A DNA stretch of 64,000 bases. Origin: Spirodela intermedia. Its lineage: Eukaryota; Streptophyta; Magnoliopsida; Alismatales; Araceae. Position 1 is the stretch's first letter. The number at the start of each line of letters is the position of its first letter. Location: assembly GCA_902729315.2 (NCBI GenBank), contig LR746266.1:2552759-2616758 (forward strand), read 5' to 3'. Made by a program: the position numbers and the translations under genes. Under the pieces are notes generated by a model that saw only the letters and a program-made list of their open reading frames with translations, ran no database searches and was not told where the DNA came from. Below, one piece after another: positions 26,938 through 43,600 of this stretch.

Positions 26938-29900
26938 ATGGCGCCATGCCTCTCCCTATTCACTGTCTTCATCTTCCTCCTCGGCCATGCGCTGGTTCTC
27001 CAGCAGATAGCCGCCAAGGTCTTCCTTGTCCTAATGGATGACGATGCCGTGATCTCCTACCGGAGATGCCACCGTCATCAACCCCTGTACATATATCTCG
27101 CGCCAGAAGTCTCTTCTTCTCTCTTCTCTCCTGCCCCTCTTTCCCTCTCTTCTGCAACCATTATTCTCTCTCCTCCCAATTCTCTCTCTCTCTCTAAGTC
27201 TGTCTTTCTTCCTCAGGGGAGGGGACGACAAAAGGATGTACAGAGAGAGGGCGGCCACTGGGCACGACGTCTTCCTCCTCTCCCTCCTCCCCGAGGGCAC
27301 TTACACCAAGTTGTACAGCTACACCCACCTGCTGAATGGCTTCGCCGTCCACACAACCTCGGATAAGGTCCTCTCCATTATATGGCCAAGTCAACACATC
27401 AAAACTATTCTTTTCGAGAAACTATTCTCTGTTGACTTCGAGTAGAAGGCCGGGTGGGTCGGAATGGAAGCGAAGAATAGTGATGTTTGGCCATTCATTA
27501 CTCCAAGGTTTGATAGTCGTTGACCGAGATGAATCACTGTGAGGATTTAGCTGTTTACAGGTTCTGAGGATCCTACGCCGAGCAAGAGGCGTCAGGTTCA
27601 TCCAGGAGGACGTGAAGATGGCGAAGTTGACCACCCACACTCCGGACTATCTCGGGGTTACCGGAGGCGTGTGGCCGGATCTGGGCGGCCCCGAAAACGC
27701 CGGAGAAGGAGTCGTAATAGGGATGGTGGACACCGGAGTCAACCCCCGCCATCCCAGCTTCTCCAGCTCCGGCGAGTCGTCGAGGGGAAAGAAGGGCAGA
27801 TTCAGAGGGGAGTGCGAGCACGGCGACGGCTTCCCGCCGACTGCGTGCAACGGGAAGATCGTCGGCGCGAGGCACTTTGCCCGCGGTGCAGCCGCCGCCG
27901 GCGAGTTCAACGCCACCTCCGACTTCGCTTCTCCCTTCGATCCCGATGGCCATGGCAGGTAGAGCTTTAATTCGTCCAAGCATCTGTAGGACTTATGAAG
28001 ATCATACTTATCTGCTTTGTGAAGCTTGTGAACAGCCATACTGCTGCGACCGCCGCCGGAAACCACGGCGTACCCGTCATTGTGGGCGGCTTCAACTACG
28101 GATATGCTAGCGGGATGGCCCCTAGTGCCCGGTAAATCGAGAAAATCTACAAGAACTCTACTTTTTCTACCTTCCCCGTCAAAGAAATCGTCAAATCTGA
28201 AGTCGTCTTCTTCGAAAAACCTCAGTATCGCCGTTTACAGAGCCCTGTACCAGTTTGGAGGCTTCATGTCGGACGTAGTCGCCGCTGTTGATAAGGTTCT
28301 GCAGTGTAATCAACCACCCAAATAATGTCTAGAAGGAAAAAGTAATACGTGATGGTTTCTCGAGGGTTTTCACCAGGCGGCGGAGGACGGCGTGGACGTT
28401 CTGAGCCTGTCTTTGGGGCCGTTGAGCGTGCCCTCGGGGCCCGCGGTGTATCTCAGCATACTGGACGTGGCGCTGCTCTCCGCAACGAAGGCAGGGGTGG
28501 TCGTCGTCCAGGCAGTGGGCAACGGAGGACCATCGTCTTCTTCCGTCCTCTCCTTCAGCCCATGGATACTCAGCGTCGCTGCCTCGACCATCGACCGCCA
28601 GTACAACAACGCCATAGTTCTTGGCAATGGCCGGAGCATCGCCGCCGCCGGCCTCTCGCGTATGACCCCTCGAGTTTCCTTGAAACCATAGCCAGAGTTT
28701 CTTTAAGATGGCTCACACACTGGGAGAGGACTCTATTCTATTTCATGGGTGATTCTTTATCCCAGCTCCGACGCCCGGAGAAGAACTGTTCCCCATGGCC
28801 GCTGCAACGGACGTCTCCTCCAGGAGCACGTGGGGTTCATCCGGGGGGGACTGTCTGAACCGATCAGCCTTTGTCCCCTGGCTGGTGGAGGGGAAGATCG
28901 TCATCTGCACCTGCGCCGTCGACTCCGATGTCGACGGTGGAGCCATCAAAGCCGCCATTGCCGACGTCATGAGAAAGCTCGGCGCCGCCGGCTTCATCCT
29001 GGTCGCCGAACCTGGCGCCGGCTCCGAAGCTCCTCCCACAGTAGCCACCGTCAGCATAGACGTCCCCAGCGCCGTCATAACCAGCTCCGGCAACTCCAAG
29101 GCAGGCCCCCCCCCGCCACTCCACTGTGTTAAATCGAGAATTACTTATTCTGTGTTCTGGTTTTCCCTTCTCCCTCTCTTCTCGTCGCTTGTTACCATGC
29201 TATCGCCGCCTTATTATCCTCTCTATCTTTTTTTCTAATGCCGCCGGATTGGCGCAGCCAATGTGGGACTACTACAACGCCAACTCAGCTCGAGGCTCCC
29301 GCGGGGAGGTGCTGGTGTTCGGAGCGAGAGCGAGAATAACGGATGGCCGGCATGCCGTCTACACAGGCGAAGCGCCCGTTGTAGCGGCGTACTCGTCGAG
29401 GGGGCCTGACGTTGACAACGTGCTGCTGCAGGCCGCCGACGTGCTGAAGCCCAACGTCATGGCGCCGGGGTCCTCCATCTGGGCGGCGTGGAGCCCCGCA
29501 AGCCAGGGGGATCCCCATCTCAGAGGTAACCCACAAACATCCTCCTCAAGCAAATCTTCCTCCTATTGCGTCTGGCAAACTTTAGGGCAAGTCCCTCCCA
29601 ACTTCCCAGAAAAAGATTACATTTTTTAGCCTAGATTCACATACATGATACCTAGCTGTACAAGCCCAGACCTTTTCCCCGTCTCCCACCTTCACAGGGG
29701 CTGATTTTCGATCCGCCATGAACAGGGCAGAGCTTTGCTATCCAGTCGGGGACGAGCATGGCCACCCCGCACGTATCCGGCATTGCCGCGCTCATCAAGC
29801 AGAGATACCCGCACTGGAGCCCCGCCGCCATCTCTTCGGCGTTGATGACCACGGCCAGAGACAGAGACATCGCCGGCGCCCCCATCCTTGCCCAAGGGAC

Positions 29901-30417
29901 AGGCCAGCTATCTCCTGCCAATCCCTTCGACCTCGGAGCTGGGTTCGTCGACCCGGCTATGGCGATGGACCCGGGCCTGGTTTTCGACGCGGGGTTTGAG
30001 CAGTATGTTGGATTTCTCTGCGCTGTGCCTGGCGTCCACTCGAGTTCCGTGCGAAGGGCGGTGGGGGTGGGCTGCCATGATTCTGAGAGGAAGGAGTGGA
30101 GCTCGGATCTGAACACGGCGAGCGTGGCCATCTCGAGCTTGGTGGGGTTGAGGGAGGTCACCAGGACGGTGACCAGCGTCGCCAACGAGAGGGAGATGTA
30201 CAGGGTCACTGTCCGGGATCCGGCGGGAGTCTCCGTGTCTGTTGACCCCACGGTATTTTCCATACGCCCCAACTCGTCGAGGCTTCTCAGGATCTCGCTA
30301 GAAGCCCGAGAGGCACTGAGAACCTTCACCTTCGGGGAACTGCGGCTGGAGGGGAGTAGGGGTCATTTCGTCAGGGTTCCCATCGCGGTTTACGTCAGTA
30401 GCGCCATGAAACCGTGA
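26938..30417 (+). CDS. Subtilisin-like serine protease, SBT2-type (S8A); 9 exons, 813 aa
   Basis: Secreted or vacuolar/apoplastic plant subtilase. The start at 26938 gives a hydrophobic signal peptide (CLSLFTVFIFLLGHALVL), followed by an I9 propeptide (KVFLVLMDDD to LYSYTHLLNGFAVH). The catalytic residues are present in order: Asp in GMVDTGVNP, His in DPDGHGSH (across exons 3/4), oxyanion Asn in VQAVGNGGP, and Ser in SGTSMATPH. A PA-like insert (EGKIVICTCAV, GAAGFILVAEP) precedes the Ser, and a C-terminal Fn-III-like domain ends the protein. Exons: 26938-27086, 27217-27367, 27561-27958, 28036-28131, 28226-28295, 28377-28659, 28766-29100, 29258-29525, 29726-30417; phases close exactly. The SBT2 assignment rests on the multi-exon structure and the SYTHLLNGFAVH/TTHTPDYLG wording, which resembles plant SBT2 proteins. 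Intron 7 appears to use a GC donor. The substrate is unknown. Confidence 0.9.
29101..29257 (+). other. Probable GC-AG intron in the subtilase gene
   Basis: Exon 7 ends SGNSK and exon 8 begins PMWDYYNANS, the expected family continuity. The sequence at the join is AAG then gcaggc, and the acceptor is ggcgcag. No GT donor nearby keeps the frame. The donor is followed by a run of nine C, so a sequencing slip is an alternative explanation. Confidence 0.6.
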
Positions 30418-34272
<3,855 letters not shown>

Positions 34273-34520
34273 CGATGTATAGGAGACATTTTCTTTTATA
34301 ACATTAAAGAAAGCAGAAAGGTTGAAGTCGTTTGTTTTTGTTTCTTAATGAATTTAACAGCCGAAATGAATTTGCCCCTCCCTCTCTCTTTCGCTCTCTG
34401 AACCTAAGAAACTGAATCTGATCAATGAAAACCATTTTATGGTTGAGAATCAATGGAAACCCATGAAAACCCATGAAAAACCAAGAGGATCAATCCCAGG
34501 CCAGACCCTTGTGAAGCCCA

Positions 34521-34614
34521 GGTTCATTTGCCTTCGTCACGGACGCGGCGGCGCACATGCCCGTGGACTACATCTCCTCTCCGGAGATCGGCTTCTTGAA
34601 GATGGCCAGGAAAT
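34521..34614 (+). pseudogene. Exon-like fragment of unknown protein
   Basis: The frame starting at about 34524 reads SFAFVTDAAAHMPVDYISS then PEIGFLKMARK. It has GC-rich third positions, an AG before it and GT dinucleotides after it, so it looks like a real exon rather than noise. No adjoining exons were found on either side, which suggests a gene fragment or relic. I do not recognise the family. Confidence 0.3.
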
Positions 34615-34632
34615 GTGTACTTGTCACCCTCT

Positions 34633-34667
<35 letters not shown>

Positions 34668-35154
34668 ATCTAATTTCTCTCCTTTCACGTCTCTCTCATG
34701 AGTAGGTACATCCTCATCTGAATCTAGACTGTCCTGGTGTGCATTCTTGAGGAGGAAAGGAAAGAAAGAAGTCAGAGGGATAAGCTATTGGATTAGATCC
34801 TCTCATGTACATACCCAACGAAAATATATGACAAATTGCTGAACTAATTCATATCAAAGACTTGACTCCATTAAAATACTGACTATTATGCCAATTCTCC
34901 GTTAAAGGCTTGATTATTAGGCCAGGCCAAGCTGCTACCCATTCAACTCAATTCATTAAGGATGGCCAATTCACCCTAAACAATTGTCCCCTACCAAAAA
35001 GACTATGTCCAGGTGAACCTGATGCCCAGTCTCCATTGGTGCATCATCTCCTCAGACTAACTTCCCCCGTTGTCCTCTTGAGTGGTGGAATCTCCCTCTC
35101 TGTCACCTCTCCGTCACCTCCTGATGCGAACAGAATGAGATAATCAGTGTCAAT

Positions 35155-35210
35155 ATCTCACAACAGGATGAGAAAATATGGACGCTGATTATCTCATCCT
35201 GTTGTGAGAT
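35155..35210. repeat. Perfect 18-bp inverted repeat
   Basis: ATCTCACAACAGGATGAG at 35155-35172 is the exact reverse complement of 35193-35210, separated by 20 bases. Extra copies of the flanking sequence gagataatcag (35138-35148) and its complement (within 35185-35195) extend the symmetry on one side. This suggests a rearranged miniature-element terminus or a foldback structure. Confidence 0.8.
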
Positions 35211-36902
35211 TTGAAAGTTCGTAAAGTACCTCATTCAAATATTATCCTCTCTATTGGCCTGAACATGTGAGGCAGATCTCTAGGACTTGATGGTGTCATT
35301 AAGAGTGAGATCCTCCAGTGATCCATAGAATGTGACGAGAGAAGAAAAGTTAAATGATAAATCAGAAATATAGGAATGATGATGTGCGGATGATCAGGAG
35401 TGTAGCTTTGTTTAAACCAAACTCAGATCAGAGAATGGTGTTGACCAACAGATGAGTGTGATGATCCATTTTGGTGTGCAGAGAAAGTGTGTCAACCCAT
35501 GGTAGACCTTGTAAAATCAGACAAATTTGATGTGACATAAAAAGAAAATCAAAGAGAAAAAGTGCATGTGGACTCATTTTGGTTTGAACAGAGAAAGTGT
35601 GTTGAACAATGGGCTGACTTAGTCAAATCAAATAAAATCTAAATAGAGTCAGAAAAAGATATCTGACGCATATGACTTGTCAGAAAATCTCACAAATGTA
35701 CAAGATCTCTAACAAGGGCCACATAAGATGACACATCAGAAAATAAAGGATAAATATGGAGAAGAAATATATGGTAGACTCACAAGTCGGGAGAAGCTGT
35801 TTCTTCTAGAAAGAAGAAAATAAAATTTGATAATCCTATTGTTTTGCACAAAAATTGTGCTTGTAATTAGTGCTAAGAATTTTCCCTTATTGTTTATTAT
35901 AAAAACAGGATTATGAAGACAGGGTAGGTCTTACTTGGATAACACCAAGACACTGACATGATTACTCTTTCGTTAGACATAGTGTCATTTATGTCATCTG
36001 CATAACAAAAGTCAAAACATTAGCTTGCGTATGAGTGGGAGTGTTAAAAGTAGTCACTCATTTTTCATCATAAAAATAAATCCATGATTGTAAAGATGGC
36101 CAACTGTAGCTAATTGGTTTTGAGTTTGACTTTTTGATATCTCTAATATGTCATAGTTAAAAGTTAGTCAATTTAATACTAACATGTTAGCGGATCAACC
36201 ACATGTCAACTCAAGAAAGTTTTTACTAACCACATCTCATATAGTTGATATCACATGGTTGAGATTTTTGACCTTTGTAAATAAGTTTTTGAAGAGGTTT
36301 TAAGTAGTACGAAAAGAATAAATCATCTCATCCTACACATCATGCAATGTACTTGAAGAAACTTCACAGCAAATTCTTGCTTGCCTAAATTTCGTCCAAT
36401 GGTCATATCATTCACATTAACAAGAAAATTTCTACGTTAACCTCAAACACTGCTATAAACTTGCAGAAATTTATTTTTTCCGAAAACAATATGGGGGAGT
36501 GCTTGTATGAGGATAGACTGAAGAAATCTTTCACTGAAAGGAGTTGCTGATCCCCTAAAGTTCAATTATTTCTCTAAGAGAGAATATTAAAACCCAAGGG
36601 TAGGTAACCTTGAAAACTTGATGTAGGCAAGGAAAGACTGACTCATGTGCCCGATATAAATTAGAGCTTATAGTGTTGACTCATGTGTTGACATAGTCAG
36701 GTCAATAAGTGCGTCAACCCATTGAATTATTAGCTTCCAAACCCAGAGTGTCTAGCCAACGAGTTCTGTGTTGACCAGCTGGGGCTTGTGTCGACTAACT
36801 AGAGAAAGAATATCAAGATATTGTTTAAAACAACTAAAACATACTCGAAAACCATGTAACCCTTCTTCTTGGTGAACATTCTAACCTTATATGGAACTAA
36901 AA

Positions 36903-37600
36903 ATTAGTATCAAAGTCTACCAATTAAAAATATTTAAACATCTCAAGAAACAGATGAATAGCTAGCTCTTCCATAAGTACTAAACTACATATATTGGAAA
37001 GGTAGAATGTTGATCTTCATTTAAAGAACCAATTTTAGTGCATAGAATGTAGAGCTTAAATTCTTTCTAAAAAGGATTTAACACATCTTTTGAAAGAGAG
37101 GAAAGATTTTTATCATTAAGTATAAAGACTATAACATGTTTTCATATGCTTGAATTTATTAAATTCAATAGAATTTTGGGTTATGTGATACCTAAGGAAA
37201 TTTGGGACAAACTTTAGGTCCATGACGAAGGAATGTCATGAGTCAAAGGTATCAAAATCGACAGGTACATAGGTATAAAATATTTTTAATGAATCAATCT
37301 ACCAGTGACATATTTATTAGATTTATTGATTAAACTTACGGACTCAAAGCTTAGGACGAATCTACACTAATGGGGTCTCTGATAGCCTATGAACCTGGAC
37401 TTTATAGGGAGAAACTTGAGGTAGAAGAGAAGAGGAAAACAGTAGCCCTCAAACTAGTAGAAAGAAAGCTGAATCTGGCTCCAAAGAAGAAGAAGACATT
37501 GCCTTACTTTCTGCACGGTATGGAACATTTTGGAAGCAAAAGAGATGGGAACTTGAGAAGATTCGAGTGCGTTGAATGAACAGTGCCTTAGTATTCTGAT
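36903..37600 (+). mobile_element. Degenerate Ty1/copia relic: primer-binding site and gag
   Basis: ATTAGTATCAAAG at 36903-36915 resembles the initiator-methionine tRNA primer-binding site of plant LTR elements (usual core TGGTATCAGAG) with transition differences. Downstream, frames broken by stops give copia gag signatures: EIWDKL near 37198, then in an open stretch from 37370 GSLIAYEP, REKLEVEEKRKTVALKL. A shifted frame gives ALLSARYGTFWKQKRW, similar to the pre-zinc-knuckle region. There are several stops and frameshifts, so it is inactive. No pol domain was recognised after it. Confidence 0.6.
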
Positions 37601-40600
37601 GATGACAATGTGAAATCTAGTAATTTGAGAATTATAACTTTTCTTATCTTCCATATATGAATTTTCACGAATTAAGTCAGGAAATCAGAAAAGGTAAAAT
37701 TCGCTTGAAGGAAAAAGTATTCATATTCATTCTCTATACGATTAAAATTAATTTAGGATACAAGTCACTGCCATAGGTATGGAAATGTAGAGACTCTTTG
37801 GATTGTTAATTTGAGGAGGAATGCAACAATGATCATGTCAAATTCAAAGATTAAAATTTTTATGGCTTTCACGACATTTAAGATTGTACTTTAGTTTAGG
37901 TTTTGATGTGACCCAAAATAGACTGTTATCCAGCCACTAAAATGACTCTTAGACAGCCCATTATGCTAAGTATAAAAGGGGTAATTCAGTGGATGTTACG
38001 ATTTGATGAAAAATAAAAGAGAAATTTGGAGAGAGAGAAACTTCACATCCACCTTCTTCCTCCAAGGAATCCAAGTTGTTGAACTTCATTATTAAGCACA
38101 AAAAAAGCAAGAAAATCAAGCATAGTCAAGCTTCCATCTTACTTATAAAACTTCCTCCATTTAAAAGCAAGGCCCTCCAATAAAGGAACCTATGAGCTAA
38201 ATAATGACAAATACTATGAATTCTTAACTTTAGCTCAGGTTTGCTAAAAACCAAAAGTTCAGAATATAGGCTAATTTCAGGCTTGATATTGAATGGTAAT
38301 TAACCCATATAAGTCAGAACATTGATTTAAGGAAACCTCAACATTTAGCATGTTGGCTCACTGTAGCCTCTTTATTGAATGCTTGCTCATTTGAGCATTA
38401 GGATCTAGAGCATAGGATCACTGAGGCTTACATATTAGGTAGAGGCTTAATTAATTTAAAGTTCACAATGTTTCACTCATAACCTAGTGGGGCACAAATA
38501 TTTTTTCCCTAGAGAGTGGAGTAGATAATATTGGCCTGACCATAATAAATTTTAGTGCATGAACCTTCATTGATCATTTTCAATGGTTGTGAAAAGAAAA
38601 GAAACGAAAGAATGCCAATTCACCACCTTTTTGGGCATAGTGCTATCTATGCCAAACCATCACCATATAATCCGTACTCCATTACATCTGTTCTCAAAGG
38701 TACTTAAAAGAGCTCTTTTATTGATTAACACCCTTTGATCTATTGAACTATTGGCTTTAGAGTATGAGCTGGATAACACATGTTATCCATACCAATGACA
38801 CATATCTAGAATGATAAGAGGAAATGTTATTAGAAAAGGTAAAAAAATTTATAGCTTACTTTTTGTTCTTCGGGGAAGAGTGAGACATAAAAAGAAGCCG
38901 TACCATAAAGAATCGTATTGGTGGTATTGTAATTTCTTTTATTGAATCAGCAGCTTGAAAAAGGGTACGTAGAATGTTCCTTAGTTTATTTATTTATTTA
39001 TTTATCTTTTTTATTTCATCGTGGTAAGTCTTTATTTCTCTTCCAACATGTAGATGAAAAACTATATTGGTGGGGGAAAATCATATCTAAAAGGTTTTTA
39101 ATCATTTTAGTTGTATAACAGGAATTTTCTTGGTTTAAGGCCTATTATCATCTACAATGACTTAGATCACTATGTATTATAGTTTTGATTTTCTGAAAAT
39201 GAGATTTCACTATTATAATTGGTTTCCCATGAACAAACCCTTTTTGACTCATGACACCAATAATCTGCCTATTTTTGTCATGACAAAACATATTTGTGTA
39301 GAAGGGGTCATTAGTCAAGCCTATCAAGCTTCAAGATTGCATTTCCTAAGAAATATTGGAATTATTGACATTTTAAAATGGGCATCATATTTACCAAGCT
39401 TTATTCAGAAAATCAAAGTTATTATTATAGCAGATTTCCAAAGACTATTGGTAATTCTCTGAATTATCTAAATTATCTGATTAAGATGCCAATTTTTATC
39501 TCTATTTACAGTTTATTTTGTTAAAAAATACACATTGATATAATTTTTTAAAAATAAGTTTTATGTATTTACATTGATTCATTGATATTTATTCGAAAAT
39601 AAAAGATTAAATATGATTGTGAGTTATATTGGTTATATAATATTTAGAATTTCAGAATCATTTGAGGTTTTTCCTTAATTTTCCCTAATTTTTGAGATCT
39701 TAATTTGAATTTTAAGAAGTTTTTTAGAATTTTTAAGATATGTTTCTGATTTTTCACGAATTTATTATGATAAAAATAAGAAAATACAATAATAAAATAA
39801 TAAAGGGGGGAGCGACCGGTTGACCGTTGACCTGCATATCATGAGGAACCGACCAGAAAAATCGAAAACAATGCCAACAAAACCGAGAAAGATCAGAACA
39901 AAACGAGTGAGGATTCGAAAATAGTGATTTCTCCACGAATACTTATCTAATTGATCTAATATTTAAAATGAAGCTTTGTTACTTATTAATAAATTATTCT
40001 ATATACTAAAAATACCATTTTTGATAAGAATTGGAGCACAAAATAAGAGTCAAATACTGAAGGTGAAAAATAAAGAAAAATAGTTAAATCAAAACTGAAT
40101 GAGAGATTTTCGGATCTAAGGAATGATAAAGGAGGCTCCTTGCTCTAGCAAGGGGGGATGGTGGGCTGGAAGCTAGGAGGCCAGGAGGTATGGAAAGGCA
40201 AGTGAATATGGCTAGAGAGTAAGGAAGAAAGAGGATCTCATTTCATTGTTTTCCCATTCTTTTGATGACATACACTGATTAGAAAGATTTTGTTTTCGAA
40301 TTCATTTAATTTAAGTACTTTGTTAATATCATATTCTTTGGTGATAGACAAGGAATGAAGAAATTTTTATTAGAAGTCATATGGTTTAATTTAGATTTTA
40401 TCTTTTAATTGAAAGCTTTATTAGTTCTAAAGGACTTTGTGATGAACAACAAAGTCTAGTTTAATTTTAGAATTTACTTTTGATCACGAACTTAATTATT
40501 TTAGTTAATTTGATTGAAAACCAAGGTATTTCTACACTCAATTTATTTTAATTTTACTTTATATCTTAGTTCAAATTATTTCAAAATATAATCCACATCA

Positions 40601-43600
40601 ATAGAAGTCATTCTATTGACAACCACCCTTCTCCATTCCATAATCTCTAATCTATATTTCTCTATTTGTGATTTAATCATCAAACTATTAAAACCCTTTT
40701 CTGATTATCTAGAGCTGATAAGATAATTAAATTTATAAAATTAATTGGGGAAGGAGGATATTAAGTATTAAAGAGAAGATTACATCATTTCTATCATCAC
40801 ATTTCACTTTGTTCCATTCTTTTTAGTTAGTATTTGTGTTAGAAAAAATAAAATTCATCAAAAACTAGTTCTCACTATCCATAAGGATCGACTTAAACCC
40901 ATACTAATACTAAAATTTATTCATAGAGTTCAGTTATAGACTTTGTTACATTTACATACATTAAAACCAATAATTAATGCATGACCAACTATCAACTCTA
41001 TTTATAATGTACGTAAATAGTATTAATTATGATAGAACTATTACAAATATGGATGTGCATACAATATAACTATTATAAACTCAATTTGAGGCTCAGATGT
41101 TCAATAACTTGGCAAATCTGATCAAGGTAATTTTATAACTTTATGATCACGTATAAATCTCAATACTAACTTTTTTATTAGTAGAAACAAAACTGATCTT
41201 CCATAACTGGTCATAATTTGGAAGTCTAAGAATTCCAGACCTACATAAAGTTTGAGAAATTGGTTTTCCAAGTCTAAGAATTCCAGACATACATAAAATT
41301 TGATTTTATAATCTCTATACTAAGTTTAAGTATTTAGACAAAAAAATCAAGTGAGATTAGAAAAAATATAGACTGAAATCTATAAGATTGTAGGTGACTA
41401 CAATGCAAATTAAGCTTTTTAGAAAATTCAGTAATCGATAGATCTGATTGGGGATCTTGATGAAGTAAGATACTGACTTTTACAACCTTGATGTCTGTTG
41501 ACCTGCTCATATTCTTTGAATTCCGGAAAATACTATTTGAAAGATCTAAGAACTCAATTCACAGTTCTGTAGTAACATGCTCTATAGACTGAAATCTGCT
41601 CAAAATATTTAGAGCCAGTTTTCTAAAGCATTGAATATTTCAGATATTTAAAATTTATTTTTCACTAGATAAAAATCTAATTTAAGATTTTAAAATCCAA
41701 GTGGTTTATCACTATGTTTCAGTGAATTTCGAAATCAGTCAATCTAGTATTTGAGTAAGTATGATTGACTCAGAAATATGAGAATGATTTGAAGTGAACA
41801 TGTATTAGTATATTAGTTCAGTCTCCTCCATATGAGACTACTCTAACATGAATTCTCCCATAAATTTTTTAAACTGTTTGCATATCGAAAATTGTTGATA
41901 GAAAAAAATCACAACCATTTGAGAACATAGAAAGCAATCAAACAAAAGGAACATCGAGATGAAACAAACATATAGTTGTAACTGAGCATTGAAACAAAAA
42001 AGGATTGTTTCTTATGTTCCCTTTTGCTCTTCCATATTTACACCACATTTCTCCATTTTTTGTTCCAAAACTTTTAATTTCTTCATCTTCTTCCCTGCAC
42101 TTTTTTTCCCTTTTTGTCAGTATAAAAAAAATAGGCTTTGTAACTGAGGCTCCCCTTTTGTCCCAGTGATGAAATATTAGTTGTAAACAGTACTCTATCG
42201 AGTTTCTCCCCCTTTTTTCCCCTTTTGGTCAGCACGTTGTCCTTCCCTTTTCTGTTACATGGGCTCGAAAGAAACTGTCTGACCAGTTTCAATTAGTGGA
42301 TCTGTTGACATTTTTAGGAGTTGTCCTCTCTCTTATCACCTTCGGAGTGCATGATCCAACCTGTGCTCAAATGTATTGTGGCGAGCATCAATGTGTTGAA
42401 AGAATGCCATGGCAGTACCGGTGGATTTTTTTTCAAAATATCATGGAAGGGAAACCCGAATGTGAAAGATTTGTAGAGCATGATGGAGTATTCTGATCAT
42501 AGCTGGGTCCTACTTTCCAGGGATCTTGCAAGAGGTCTATTTATTGTTGATGAATGAGTATCCCAGTCGGGAAAGTGTAGATATATCAATGTGGTTAGTA
42601 TTTTTCAGGTAAGTGGAGCTTTCTACTTTAAAAACAATACTGAAATTTTGAATAATTTTAGTGATAAACATATCACAGGGACCTCATGTCATTACGGACT
42701 TCATATGATTCATGATGAACAGTCCAAGACGTACTAGTTTTACAGTCATAAGAGATAACCGAGTAACATTTCATCTTCTATGAATCAGTCTTGCGATTAT
42801 GTTTTTAGTGTACTTTTATGTCTCTAAAAACTTGAATAAAATATTTTCCTTCTGAGCATGATCTGACAGTAAATGAGGTTTTTCATTATTATCTAGCAGG
42901 TATGGATAACAAGACTAGTGGCAAGGTTAATCACTTCAGTAATTTAGATGCATTTAGATGCATAAACCTTGGGCACAACACAAATAGAAGATTCACATTT
43001 AGCCTCAGTAGTGGAGAAGCCATGTGATTCTTGTCTCATTCATAGTAGTTAAACTAAGCACCTACAAAGGATGATTCAAAACCTACTTGACCACATTCTT
43101 GACAATATGCGAATTATTAAACTATATTATCGCAGAATCGGAATTTTTAAATACCAATTTGTAAAAGTGAACATTTTATGTAGATAGTATAAGGTCTTTT
43201 TGGTAAGTGTCAATTGTGACTCTTTCCTATTTCTTTAAAACTAAAAATAAAGGCAAACACTAGTGAGAATTTGTCACTTATTGGTTATTAATTATGAACG
43301 AATTAACAATTACTCTACAAAACTTTTGATCAGTAATACTCAGTGTTCATTCAATTCGAATCCATAGGGGGTCTTTTTATTTAATACATTCCATCTAATT
43401 AAAAGAATTTTAACTTTAGTGTTCTGACACTAGACAAAATTGGAAATTTGTTTCTCCATAAGTGATCACCCACATAAAGTTAAAATATCATTGTGACACT
43501 TTATAGCTTGAACCTAGTCTTTCATGCTAGGCTCTTCTTAAGTTTTAAACCTAAAATATCATTGTGCTCATTCAGTTCGTTTCTTTCTAATTTATTTAGA

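Larger units (their letters stand above)
34273..36902. other. GDH 3' region and gene-poor spacer, with possible old copia LTR
   Basis: The 3' end of the GDH transcript is followed by AT-rich DNA with no supported gene. It contains one exon-like fragment (34521-34614), a TC microsatellite and an inverted repeat at 35155-35210. Because a primer-binding-site-like sequence starts at 36903, the stretch before it may hold the 5' LTR of the decayed copia element, but I could not delimit LTR ends. Confidence 0.4.

Noticed and set aside
28743-30329. Minus-strand open frames of up to 225 aa across the subtilase exons
   Set aside because: They are mirror frames of GC-rich coding exons whose plus-strand reading has all catalytic subtilase motifs.
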